This document shows positions 56,605 through 64,000 of a stretch of 64,000 nt of DNA, one piece after another. Positions within the stretch are counted from its first letter, which is position 1. Each line of letters starts with the position of its first letter. The notes under the pieces were generated by a model that was not told where the DNA came from, did no database searches, and was given only the letters and a program-made list of their open reading frames with translations. The DNA is from Planctomycetaceae bacterium (GTDB lineage Bacteria > Planctomycetota > Planctomycetia > Planctomycetales > Planctomycetaceae), in NCBI GenBank assembly GCA_020850695.1, contig JADZEF010000094.1, positions 1-64,000 of the forward strand, in the 5' to 3' direction. The position numbers and the translations under genes were made by a program.

Positions 56605-57273
56605 TCATCGCGGATTCTCCTGGACCAGGAGTTTCTCCGCGGCCGGATGTCCGAGCGAGATGGTCTTGTCGCCGAAGCGGGCGGTGACAATCTCCGCTTC
56701 GGGGTTGTTTTCGACGACTTCCCCCTCCATTCCGATCTGCAATCCGGTCTCGCTCAGGTAGCGGAGGAACTCGGGCCCCTGATTGAGAACCCGCGCGAAT
56801 CGAATTCGCGATCCCGCCGTACACGAGGAAAGAGGGATCCCCGATTCGCCGCCGCGCATCTCTCCATCGGCTGCGGGAATCGGATCGCCGTGCGGGTCGG
56901 AGACGGGATGGCCGAGGAATGCGTCGATGCGGTCGATCAGGTCGTCCGAGACGGCGTGCTCGAGATTCTCTGCTTCCGGATGGACCTGATCCCAGGTCAG
57001 CTTCAATGTCTGCACGAGGAAGAGCTCAAGCAGGCGATGGCGACGGATGATTCGCAGGGCGAGTTTTCGCCCGGAAGGGGTCAGCCGCACTCCTTCGTAA
57101 GGCTTGTACGTCGCGAGCCCGGTCGACGAGAGCGTCTTCAGCATGCTGGTGACGGTGCCGGGCGAAACCCGCATCGTCTCGGCCAGTCCCCCGGTCGAAA
57201 CCCAGTCGGTGCCGGAGACAAGCGAGATTTGATGGATGGCTTTCAGGTAGTTTTCGACAGTGAGCGTGGCCAT
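56605..57273 (-). CDS. DtxR/MntR-family metal-dependent repressor
   Basis: This 222-residue regulator has a winged-helix DNA-binding domain (ENYLKAIHQISLVSGTDWVS, GGLAETMRVSPGTVTSMLKT), a dimerisation/metal-binding domain with RRHRLLELFL and HPEAENLEHAVSD, and a C-terminal FeoA/SH3-like domain (GLQIGMEGEVVENNPEAEIV). It is thus the long, DtxR/IdeR-type arrangement. Metal-ligand His and Glu residues of the second domain are kept, while the DtxR Met10 position is Asn8 here. Such proteins repress metal uptake genes when Fe or Mn is sufficient. The start is the ATG at 57273. No metal transporter gene is adjacent. Confidence 0.9.
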   Translation of the reverse strand: MATLTVENYLKAIHQISLVSGTDWVSTGGLAETMRVSPGTVTSMLKTLSSTGLATYKPYEGVRLTPSGRKLALRIIRRHRLLELFLVQTLKLTWDQVHPEAENLEHAVSDDLIDRIDAFLGHPVSDPHGDPIPAADGEMRGGESGIPLSSCTAGSRIRFARVLNQGPEFLRYLSETGLQIGMEGEVVENNPEAEIVTARFGDKTISLGHPAAEKLLVQENPR

Positions 57274-57396
57274 GCCGCGATCATCCCCGAAGGACCGGCG
57301 ACATCGCAAGGTGGATGCCGAAAACCTGTCGCATCCCTCGCCGAACCCCGTCGGGCGACCGGGCCGCGGCGGCAGCGAATCCGGTCCCAAAGAATG

Positions 57397-57434
57397 TGAT
57401 TAGCCCGCCAGCGTCTCCGCTGCCGGGCCAATCA
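57397..57434 (-). terminator. Hairpin downstream of the outer-membrane gene
   Basis: The arms TGATTAGCCCGCCAGCG and CGCTGCCGGGCCAATCA pair over 17 bp with two mismatches around a short loop. On the minus strand it follows the outer-membrane gene stop by 88 bp, with CATTCTTT after it, so a terminator is likely. It also lies about 125 bp upstream of the dtxR-type start, so an operator role cannot be excluded. Confidence 0.5.
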
Positions 57435-57521
57435 CCCCCATCCTCTCGCTGCCCAATGATCGCTGACGATGCCTTCAGCAGACCGGACGCCGCGGGCCTC
57501 GGCTGCCGGAGTCAATTCGGA

Positions 57522-58973
57522 TCAGTACAGCCAATCGACGCCGATGCTGTAGACCGAAGTGTGCCATTCCCCGCGTGAGGTTCTCAACTCGGGAACGCCC
57601 GGGAAACCGTTGTAGATGATGTTGCTTTCCGGCCGCGAAACTTCGCCCACCGAAAGGTAGGTGTAGGCCGCCCGCACCTTGGCCTCCTTCAGGATGTTCC
57701 ACTTGTTGAGGTACGGAACCAGCCGGAACAGCGGAGCTTCCGCATAGAAGTGCTGTTCGAAAGCCGGCGAGACGTGCGAGTTACGAAGCTTCTGGGAGAA
57801 GAAGGTGTCGACAAACCGGAAGTCGGTGTTGAAGCCATCCCCCAGGTTGCGGCCCTTGAGGCTGAGATTCTCGATGTTCCCGAGGAGAGCCCCTTGGGTG
57901 TAGCCTCCCAGCTTCAAGTACTCGCCGCCGATGTTGTACTTCAGACCGAGGTGCGGACCGAAGAGGTGTGTCTCGACTTCGGACCGGAAAAAAGCCTCAT
58001 AGGCGGGGATTCCGTTAGGATTGGGACCCTGGGATCCGACAGTAATCGGCCCGTATTCCGTATAGAGATACGTCAGGTTGCTGTCCGAACCGTTGAACGC
58101 GAACTTCTCGTTGACGAACAGGTACCGGGCACCCCACATCGGAGCGACCGAGTAGAACTCCCCCTTGAACCATGGCGTCCGCGAGAAGTCGAACGCCCCT
58201 TGCGCCATCTGCTGGTTGTACGTCAGATTGAAGTACCGGTCGTACGCGGCCCGGCGACCGGTGCCGTTCCATGCAATGCCACCGTTGTCGAACAGGAACT
58301 GGGGATTGTTGAAGTCACCCGCGCCGGTTCCCTTGTGATGGTTTGTCTTCACGTCGGTCAGCCACAAGGCCCGCAATCCGAATCCCGAATCGTCCGGATT
58401 CTCATAGCCCCATCGCATGTCGATGCCGCCTGTATTCGCATCAGAACGGAAGAGCTCGCCGGTGGTCTTCGGACTGAATCCTTGCGGCAGGGTCGGAGTG
58501 ACAGGCGGAATGGTGGGATCGGGCGAACTCACCAACTCGTCGTTGGGACGCTTCAGCTTGCCGTACGCATACGACATGCTGAAGTGATACTTGATGCCGC
58601 GGCTGTTCGAGTCCTCGAACCAGAGCCCCCGCTCATTCCGGTGCTGGTTGAACTGCCCCTCCATGAACGGGGAGATCCCCGGCCAGGGCTGGGCGCCCGG
58701 CGGCATGTTCTGCGCATCGATCGGGCTGTTGTAGCCTGGCCCCGACAACCCCGGCGGATACCCCGCCCCGGCGTATGGATCGTATTGCGGCGGACCGTAC
58801 TCGTCCGGGACGCGATAGCCGCCATACTCATAGGGGTTCGGCTGGGCCTGGGCCGCCAGGCGGATGCGGCCCCCGTCTTCGTCCTCGTCCGCGTACTGAG
58901 CGTACGCGTTGCGTCCCCCCGCAAGGACTGCGAGGAGAGTCAGGACCATTGCCGCCCAAGGATGTCGCCGCAT
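57522..58973 (-). CDS. Outer-membrane beta-barrel protein, BBP7-like
   Basis: This 483-residue exported protein has a signal peptide (HPWAAMVLTLLAVLAGGRNA, cut near YAQ). A Pro/Tyr/Gly-rich segment (PNPYEYGGYRVPDEYGPPQY) precedes the barrel. The rest has alternating amphipathic strands with many aromatic residues (GIKYHFSMSYAYGKLKR, GIDMRWGYENPDDSGFGLRA, MWGARYLFVNEKFAFNG, HLGLKYNIGGEYLKLGGYTQ) and ends in the aromatic GVDWLY, typical of outer-membrane proteins. It resembles the planctomycete BBP7 family. The start is the ATG at 58973, with AAGG upstream. Ligand or pore specificity is unknown. Confidence 0.78.
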   Translation of the reverse strand: MRRHPWAAMVLTLLAVLAGGRNAYAQYADEDEDGGRIRLAAQAQPNPYEYGGYRVPDEYGPPQYDPYAGAGYPPGLSGPGYNSPIDAQNMPPGAQPWPGISPFMEGQFNQHRNERGLWFEDSNSRGIKYHFSMSYAYGKLKRPNDELVSSPDPTIPPVTPTLPQGFSPKTTGELFRSDANTGGIDMRWGYENPDDSGFGLRALWLTDVKTNHHKGTGAGDFNNPQFLFDNGGIAWNGTGRRAAYDRYFNLTYNQQMAQGAFDFSRTPWFKGEFYSVAPMWGARYLFVNEKFAFNGSDSNLTYLYTEYGPITVGSQGPNPNGIPAYEAFFRSEVETHLFGPHLGLKYNIGGEYLKLGGYTQGALLGNIENLSLKGRNLGDGFNTDFRFVDTFFSQKLRNSHVSPAFEQHFYAEAPLFRLVPYLNKWNILKEAKVRAAYTYLSVGEVSRPESNIIYNGFPGVPELRTSRGEWHTSVYSIGVDWLY

Positions 58974-59600
58974 CAGAGTGCCCTTGCGTTGTCCGCGTCG
59001 ATCGCCGGACCGTCTGTCACGTTGGCAACGCCCCCCAACGGGGGCGCACAGAGTGACGAACCTGCCGTTAGGTATCGGACCGCGGGATTGGCAATCTGTA
59101 GCGGTTGTTCGGAATCTCCCGGATTTCTGGCTTGAACCGCTTCTGCCGGACGTGACGATCGTGCCGCAGGTATAGGCAACACGAAAGGGTTGCAGCGGCA
59201 AGCCGACCGACTGGCGACAATGTGAGGGGTATGGGGTGGATGGGTTTGGCGCGTTTTGAGACGACAAGCTGGCGGTCGGACCATGGGAGCTTCGCGTCAA
59301 AAACGTGAACGAAAATTCACATGGGGTGTCTGGGTCGAGCCACTACAAGCCGCAAGCACAAACTGACACATACTTTCTGGCGGATCGCCTTGGTCGACCC
59401 CCAGCCCCTGGGCGGTTTTCCCGCACCTTGTCTCCCGCCTGGGTTTCTGACGCGCCCACCGAACCCTGGGTGATGGGGGGCCCGACTGTGAGCACCGCTT
59501 CAAAGCTCCTATGATGAATGATCCGCGTTGTTCGGAGGGGACGATCTCAACCGCCGGAAAAACGCTCGTAAGAATCGACCGTTCCGACAGGAGGTTGACT
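58974..59600. other. Divergent intergenic region, no gene
   Basis: This 627-bp region separates the outer-membrane gene (minus) and the helicase gene (plus). An in-frame extension of the helicase begins at 59511, but its codons look non-coding. The only clear signal is the AGGAGG at 59589-59594 that serves the helicase start. No repeat or strong hairpin was found. Confidence 0.5.
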
Positions 59601-62051
59601 GTGCCGCGTTCCGGACCGCCGTCCGTTCCCCACCCGCATGATGAGATGTCGTCTTTCGACGCGTCTTCCGAAAGCGGGATCTCGGAAGCGGACGCCGACA
59701 CACTGACGGCGGGCCTCACTCTCCCTCAACGGCAGGCGGTCGAGCATTTTGACGGGCCAATGCTGGTGCTGGCGGGGCCCGGGTCGGGCAAGACCCGCGT
59801 CATCACCCGCCGCATCGCGCGGCTTGTCCAGCGCGGCGTCGCCCCCTGGAATATCCTGGCGATCACGTTCACCAACAAGGCCGCTCGCGAAATGGCCGAG
59901 CGGATCGAAACGCTGCTGCCGGGGCAGCGGGTCTGGGTCAGCACGTTTCACCGCTTCTGCGCCCGCATCCTTCGGCAGTACGGGAACGCCCTCGGGCTGC
60001 AGCCGGGCTTCAGCATCTATGACACGTCGGACCAGCACCAGGTCCTGCGGCAGGTGATGGAAGACCTCGACATCGCCAGCGTGCATTACCCGCCCGCCCG
60101 CATCGGCGGGATGATCAGTCGGGAAAAAAACAACCTCGTGAGCGCCGAGGACTATGTCCGCGGCTTCCAGGAGACAATCGGCGACCACACGCAGGCGGTC
60201 GTGGCGAAGGTCTATCCGGCCTATCAGAAGGCGCTGCTGAGCGCCAATGCGGTCGACTTCGACGACCTGTTGCTGCACGTGGTGGCACTGCTCCGCGAGA
60301 ACCCCGACCTGCGGGCCACACTCGACGAGCGGTTCCGATATGTCCTGGTCGACGAGTACCAGGATACGAACATCGCGCAGTACGAGATTGTGGCGGGGTT
60401 GTCGCAGGACTATCCGAACCTGTGCGTCACGGGGGATCCGGACCAGTCGATTTACAGTTGGCGCGGGGCGCAGATCGCCAACATCCTGCGGTTCGAGCGC
60501 GATTACCCGCAGGCGAAGGTGGTGCGGCTCGAGCAGAATTTCCGCAGCACGCGACTGATCCTTCAGGCGGCCGACCGGCTGATCGCCCACAATAAGCAGC
60601 GGAAGCCGAAGGTCCTGCTGACGGACAACTTCGACGGCGAACCGGTGGAAGCTCTGTGCTTCGGTGACGGCACGCAGGAAGCCGACTGGATCGCACAGGA
60701 GATCCGCCGGCAGGTGGCCGACGAAGGCCGCCGCTGGTCGGACTTTGCCGTCTTCTACCGCGTGAACGCCCTCTCGCGCGAACTGGAGTCGGCGCTGGGA
60801 CGGCAGCGCGTCAATTACCAGGTGGCGGGAGGCGTGGCGTTCTACGAGCGGGCGGAGGTCCGCGATGTGCTGGCGTATCTGCGGCTCGTCGCCAACCCGC
60901 AGGACGACGTGGCGTTTCGCCGCGTTGTGAACGTTCCGGTCCGAGGAATCGGCAAGTCGTCGCTTTCGAAGCTGGGGGGCTGGGCGGCGCGGGAAGGGGT
61001 CGCGCTGCTCGATGCGGCCGCCAAGGCGCGGACGATTGCCGGCCTGCCGAAGAAGGCATCGGTCTCGCTGGAATACTTCGCGCGGATGATCAGCGATTTC
61101 ACGCTGGCCGATGCGGGCTCTGTTGCCGATCTGCTTCGACACGTCCTCGACCGAACCGGGTACACCACAGACCTCCGCGAGAGCCAGGCCGAGCAGGACC
61201 TGCAACGGCTGGCGAACGTCCAGGAGTTGATCAACGCGGCCGCGCAGTACGACGCGGCCGCGGGGGACGAACGCTCGCTGAATGGATTCCTCGAGACGGT
61301 GGCGCTGGTGAGCGAGACCGACAACATCGCCGAGGACGCCGGACAGGTGACCTTGATGACGCTGCATGCGGCGAAGGGGCTCGAGTTCCCGGTGGTGTTC
61401 ATCGTGGGGGTCGAGAACGGTCTCATCCCGCACGAGCGCTCCTTGAAATCGGAGAATCCGCGCGATTACGAAGAAGAGCGGCGACTGCTATTCGTCGGCG
61501 TAACCAGGGCAAAGGAGCGGCTGGCGCTCACGCAGACGGTACAGCGTGCGGTGCGGGGGAAGCTGACGCGAACCATTCCAAGCGATTTCCTCAGCGAAAT
61601 GCCGCTCGAATACCGCAACCTGATCGACCCCTATGCGATCGTGCCCGGCATGGTGGTTGTGCCGCGCGACGTCGATCCGTTCGACTTCCCGACGCCGCCG
61701 TCTCAGGATGAACATCCCATCGAGCAGCGGAACGCTGCCGCTCCGGCCGCTGATTCGGACCCTGACCCGTTCGGGCCTGCCTCGGGGGCGCGTCCTTCCA
61801 GGTCGCCAACGCGGCCCGCGGCGAAGCTGATGACGGGAGCCGAGTTGCTGGCCCGCCACGAGTCCGAACCGGTCGGACCGACATTCACCGTGGGAATGAC
61901 CGTGCGGCACCCGCGGTATGGCATCGGGAAGGTGATGACGGTCAGCGGAGCGGGGCGACGGCAGACCGTGTCGGTCCGTTTCGATCAGGACGACCGCGAG
62001 GAATCGTTCGTCGCTTCACGCTCGCCGCTGCAGCCGGTGGGAATCGGATAG
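59601..62051 (+). CDS. UvrD/PcrA-type superfamily 1 DNA helicase
   Basis: This 816-residue 3'-5' DNA helicase has all SF1A motifs: I AGPGSGKT (58-65), Ia TFTNKAAREM, II VDEYQDTN, III VTGDPDQSIYSWRGA, IV RLEQNFRST, V LMTLHAAKGLEFPVVF and VI RRLLFVGVTRAKERL. The C-terminus ends in the small Tudor-like domain of PcrA (VGMTVRHPRYGIGKVMTVSG), which binds RNA polymerase in other bacteria. An acidic, Pro-rich linker precedes it. It acts in repair and removal of replication or transcription blocks. The start is GTG at 59601, with a perfect AGGAGG six bases upstream; the in-frame ATG codons at 59511 and 59646 lack such a site. Confidence 0.94.
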   Translation: MPRSGPPSVPHPHDEMSSFDASSESGISEADADTLTAGLTLPQRQAVEHFDGPMLVLAGPGSGKTRVITRRIARLVQRGVAPWNILAITFTNKAAREMAERIETLLPGQRVWVSTFHRFCARILRQYGNALGLQPGFSIYDTSDQHQVLRQVMEDLDIASVHYPPARIGGMISREKNNLVSAEDYVRGFQETIGDHTQAVVAKVYPAYQKALLSANAVDFDDLLLHVVALLRENPDLRATLDERFRYVLVDEYQDTNIAQYEIVAGLSQDYPNLCVTGDPDQSIYSWRGAQIANILRFERDYPQAKVVRLEQNFRSTRLILQAADRLIAHNKQRKPKVLLTDNFDGEPVEALCFGDGTQEADWIAQEIRRQVADEGRRWSDFAVFYRVNALSRELESALGRQRVNYQVAGGVAFYERAEVRDVLAYLRLVANPQDDVAFRRVVNVPVRGIGKSSLSKLGGWAAREGVALLDAAAKARTIAGLPKKASVSLEYFARMISDFTLADAGSVADLLRHVLDRTGYTTDLRESQAEQDLQRLANVQELINAAAQYDAAAGDERSLNGFLETVALVSETDNIAEDAGQVTLMTLHAAKGLEFPVVFIVGVENGLIPHERSLKSENPRDYEEERRLLFVGVTRAKERLALTQTVQRAVRGKLTRTIPSDFLSEMPLEYRNLIDPYAIVPGMVVVPRDVDPFDFPTPPSQDEHPIEQRNAAAPAADSDPDPFGPASGARPSRSPTRPAAKLMTGAELLARHESEPVGPTFTVGMTVRHPRYGIGKVMTVSGAGRRQTVSVRFDQDDREESFVASRSPLQPVGIG

Positions 62052-62064
62052 CCTCCGCAGCGAT

Positions 62065-63333
62065 TCAGCTCTCGAAAGCCGCAATCGTTTCCTGCGCGAG
62101 GGCCGTCGGTCCGTACTTCGTGCGGACGGCCGCTTGACCCGTCTCGGCAAGGTGGAAGCGCCGGGCGGGATCGAGCATCAGCTCTTCGAGAGCGTCAGCC
62201 AGCTCGGCCGCACTGCCGGGAGTGACGAGCAGCCCTCCGCCGGTCGATTCAAGGATTTCGGAGAACGCCCCGTGGCGCGGCTGGACCACTGGCACGCCAT
62301 TCGCCATCGCTTCGAGAACGGGAAGTCCCTTCGGCTCGTGGTAGGTCGTGGGAACCGACAGGACATCGAGCGACTTGAGAAAGGTCACCTTGTCGGCATG
62401 AGAGGCGGGGCTGCCGATGAACTCGAAGGCGTCGCCGAGGTTTCGAGCGTCCCGCGCCAGGTCGTTGAAGTAGTTGTGGTCGCGCGGACCCAGATAGCCC
62501 CCTGCCCGCAATCGGACCGAGGGATGGCGCTGATGGAGCAGCCGGAATCCGGCAAGGAGTTCGTGCAGCCCTTTCTCGGGGCAGACTCGGGCAAAGTATC
62601 CGACGGTGAAGCGGTCGTTCTTGGATGTCGACGGCGCGCCATCGTGGCCGGTGAGATCGATGCCCAGGGGGACGATGTGGAACTTTTCGACAGGCAGCCT
62701 CAAGTAGCTCGACATGAAGTCGCGATAGTAACGGCTGTGTGTAATGAAGCCGTCGAACTCGGAGGCCCGCTCGCTGATGCGGTCGATGGCCTGGCGGCGG
62801 TAAGGCTCTGATAGACCTTCCAGGAAAATGTCGTCCCCCTGGAGAGTGCAGAAGACCTTTCCGGGAAACGAAGCCCGGATGCCGCGGAGCGCCCCGCACA
62901 AGAGGGCATTGCTGAAGCAGACGACATCCGGCTTGAGCTGCCCGATGAAGCCCGCCAGTTCATCGACGTCGCGGCGGTGCGGTCCAGCCTCGCCTTCGAG
63001 CATCGCCAGCGTCAATTCGCCCAGAAGGCGGGCGTCGTTGCTCACGCCGAATCGCGTCGCCAGCTGGATGACCCACGGAGCGTCGAGCCACCGCGTCATG
63101 AATCGCGGCAACGATCGCCATAGACGCGACTTGGCCTCGAGGTAGACGTTGATGCCGCCGAAGAAGACCCGCGAGCTGGCCAGGTTTCCTTCATCGACTC
63201 GGATTGGCGTGTACGTCGGAAGGAGGGAAACCTCGACGCCCTGCGCCATCAACGCGCGGGCCCACGTGTTGTCGTGCATGCACGACCCGCAGAACATCCC
63301 CGCACCGCCGGCGGTGACGATCACCACGTGCAT
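62065..63333 (-). CDS. GT4-type glycosyltransferase
   Basis: This 422-residue retaining glycosyltransferase of the GT-B fold starts MHVVIVTAGGAGMFCGSCMH. The C-terminal nucleotide-sugar domain shows RFTVGYFARVCPEKGLHELL, VRLRAGGYLGPRDHNY, FEFIGSPASHADKVTFLKSL and the signature EPKGLPVLEAMANGVPVVQP (E-x7-E motif). Cys residues in the N-terminal FCGSCMHD are unusual for the family. The donor and acceptor are not predictable. It stops 13 bp from the convergent helicase gene and lies 24 bp downstream of riboflavin synthase, so the two may be cotranscribed. Confidence 0.9.
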   Translation of the reverse strand: MHVVIVTAGGAGMFCGSCMHDNTWARALMAQGVEVSLLPTYTPIRVDEGNLASSRVFFGGINVYLEAKSRLWRSLPRFMTRWLDAPWVIQLATRFGVSNDARLLGELTLAMLEGEAGPHRRDVDELAGFIGQLKPDVVCFSNALLCGALRGIRASFPGKVFCTLQGDDIFLEGLSEPYRRQAIDRISERASEFDGFITHSRYYRDFMSSYLRLPVEKFHIVPLGIDLTGHDGAPSTSKNDRFTVGYFARVCPEKGLHELLAGFRLLHQRHPSVRLRAGGYLGPRDHNYFNDLARDARNLGDAFEFIGSPASHADKVTFLKSLDVLSVPTTYHEPKGLPVLEAMANGVPVVQPRHGAFSEILESTGGGLLVTPGSAAELADALEELMLDPARRFHLAETGQAAVRTKYGPTALAQETIAAFES

Positions 63334-63357
63334 GAAGGCATCTCTTTCACCGCACTC

Positions 63358-63975
63358 TCACGACCCCTGGCCTGCGGGGTTCCACGCCGCCAGAAACCGC
63401 CGCACGTACTTTCCGAGGATGTCGACTTCGATGTTGACTGCATCGCCGGTTCGCCGCCGCCCCAGCGTGGTCACCGCCAGCGTATGCGGAATGAGGGCCA
63501 CGGTGAAGCGGTCGCGGGTGACGGTGACGACCGTGAGGCTGACGCCGTCGACCGTCACCGACCCCTTCGGCACCATCATCTCGGCGAGCTCGACAGGGAC
63601 GGTGAACTCCATCGTCGTCCACTCGCCATCCTGGTCGACGCGTGACACCGTACCGACTCCGTCGACGTGTCCCTGGACGATGTGCCCCCCCAGGCGTCCA
63701 TTGGCCGCAAGCGAGCGCTCTATGTTGACCGGGCTGCCGACGACGAGCGTGCCGAGATTGGTCTTGGAGAGCGTCTCGGCCCCCGCCTGAAACACCCAAT
63801 GCGCCCCCTCGATCGCAATGACCGTCAGACAGCAGCCGTTGAGACAGATGCTATCGCCGAGGCGGCACGTTCCATCCTGGAGAGCAACCGGGGCATCAAT
63901 GACGATCCGTCGGCCGGAGCCTTCGACGGAAGTCTCCACCACGCTGCCGCACGCTTCAACGAGGCCGGTAAACAT
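63358..63975 (-). CDS. ribE: Riboflavin synthase alpha subunit
   Basis: This enzyme converts two 6,7-dimethyl-8-ribityllumazines to riboflavin and the pyrimidinedione. The 205-residue protein has the two tandem lumazine-binding barrels typical of the family: MFTGLVEACGSVVE, GDSICLNGCCLTVIAIEG and LSKTNLGTL in the first, and GGHIVQGHVDGVGTV, KGSVTVDGVSLTVVTV and LIPHTLAVTTLG in the second. The N-terminal MFTGLVE is the invariant start of the family, so the ATG at 63975 is chosen. The upstream region is cut by the window edge. Confidence 0.96.
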   Translation of the reverse strand: MFTGLVEACGSVVETSVEGSGRRIVIDAPVALQDGTCRLGDSICLNGCCLTVIAIEGAHWVFQAGAETLSKTNLGTLVVGSPVNIERSLAANGRLGGHIVQGHVDGVGTVSRVDQDGEWTTMEFTVPVELAEMMVPKGSVTVDGVSLTVVTVTRDRFTVALIPHTLAVTTLGRRRTGDAVNIEVDILGKYVRRFLAAWNPAGQGS

Positions 63976-64000
63976 GAGCAACGACCGTGGGATAGCCTTC

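Noticed and set aside
59547-61433. 628-codon open frame antisense to the helicase gene
   Set aside because: Shadow of the helicase coding periodicity.

Overview
The window is high-GC bacterial chromosome and almost certainly planctomycete. It combines two DUF1559 proteins with pilin-like N-termini, a DUF1549/DUF1553 protein, a TIGR03009-type lipoprotein-carrier-like protein, a BBP7-like outer-membrane protein, PPC-domain secreted proteins, a transmembrane Ser/Thr kinase with EF-hands, and Tat-exported TIM-barrel proteins. This combination is characteristic of the order Planctomycetales. No rRNA, tRNA, CRISPR array, prophage or transposase gene was seen.

Layout. 1-4.5 kb: the 2-oxoglutarate dehydrogenase genes odhB (cut by the window edge) and odhA, split by a 628-bp spacer. 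5-11.3 kb: a Gfo/Idh/MocA oxidoreductase, a small unknown protein, an enoyl-CoA hydratase, a long PLP enzyme and a secreted propeller-like protein. 11.5-15.6 kb: two paralogous single-TM proteins and a J-like protein, interrupted by a mobile element. 15.7-24.2 kb: the EF-hand kinase, a TIM barrel, and a PPC plus DUF1549/DUF1553 pair. 24.3-28 kb: a DUF433-like gene with an unknown partner, a small lipoprotein, and two DUF1559 genes. 28.4-34.1 kb: an esterase, a TIGR03009/PASTA protein and a 21-repeat secreted WD40 protein. 34.2-45 kb: the second copy of the mobile element, then NAD kinase, an M50 protease, a small c-type cytochrome, TsaE, ThpR and a DUF6605-like protein. 45-53.7 kb: a CBS protein, a zinc-ribbon/LRR protein, a VapBC pair, a second PPC protein, an acyltransferase and HtrA. 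54-64 kb: a polytopic glycosyltransferase, a DtxR-type regulator, an outer-membrane protein, a UvrD helicase, a GT4-type glycosyltransferase and riboflavin synthase.

The most notable structure is not a gene. Two inverted copies of a roughly 360-bp palindrome-rich element (12613-12972 and 34204-34565) share GGGCGTAG-type termini and are flanked by 8-bp target duplications (perfect for one copy, 7 of 8 for the other). They carry no ORF, so they look like a miniature transposable element. Copy A landed at the last codons of a gene and gave it a new stop. Separately, five intergenic long hairpins (near 1.4, 4.9, 9.65, 29.5 and 44.9 kb) have arms built from short near-tandem motifs, with a different motif in each hairpin.

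Starts were chosen by eye from ribosome-binding sites, signal peptides and family starts. Family assignments come from motif recognition, not from database searches.
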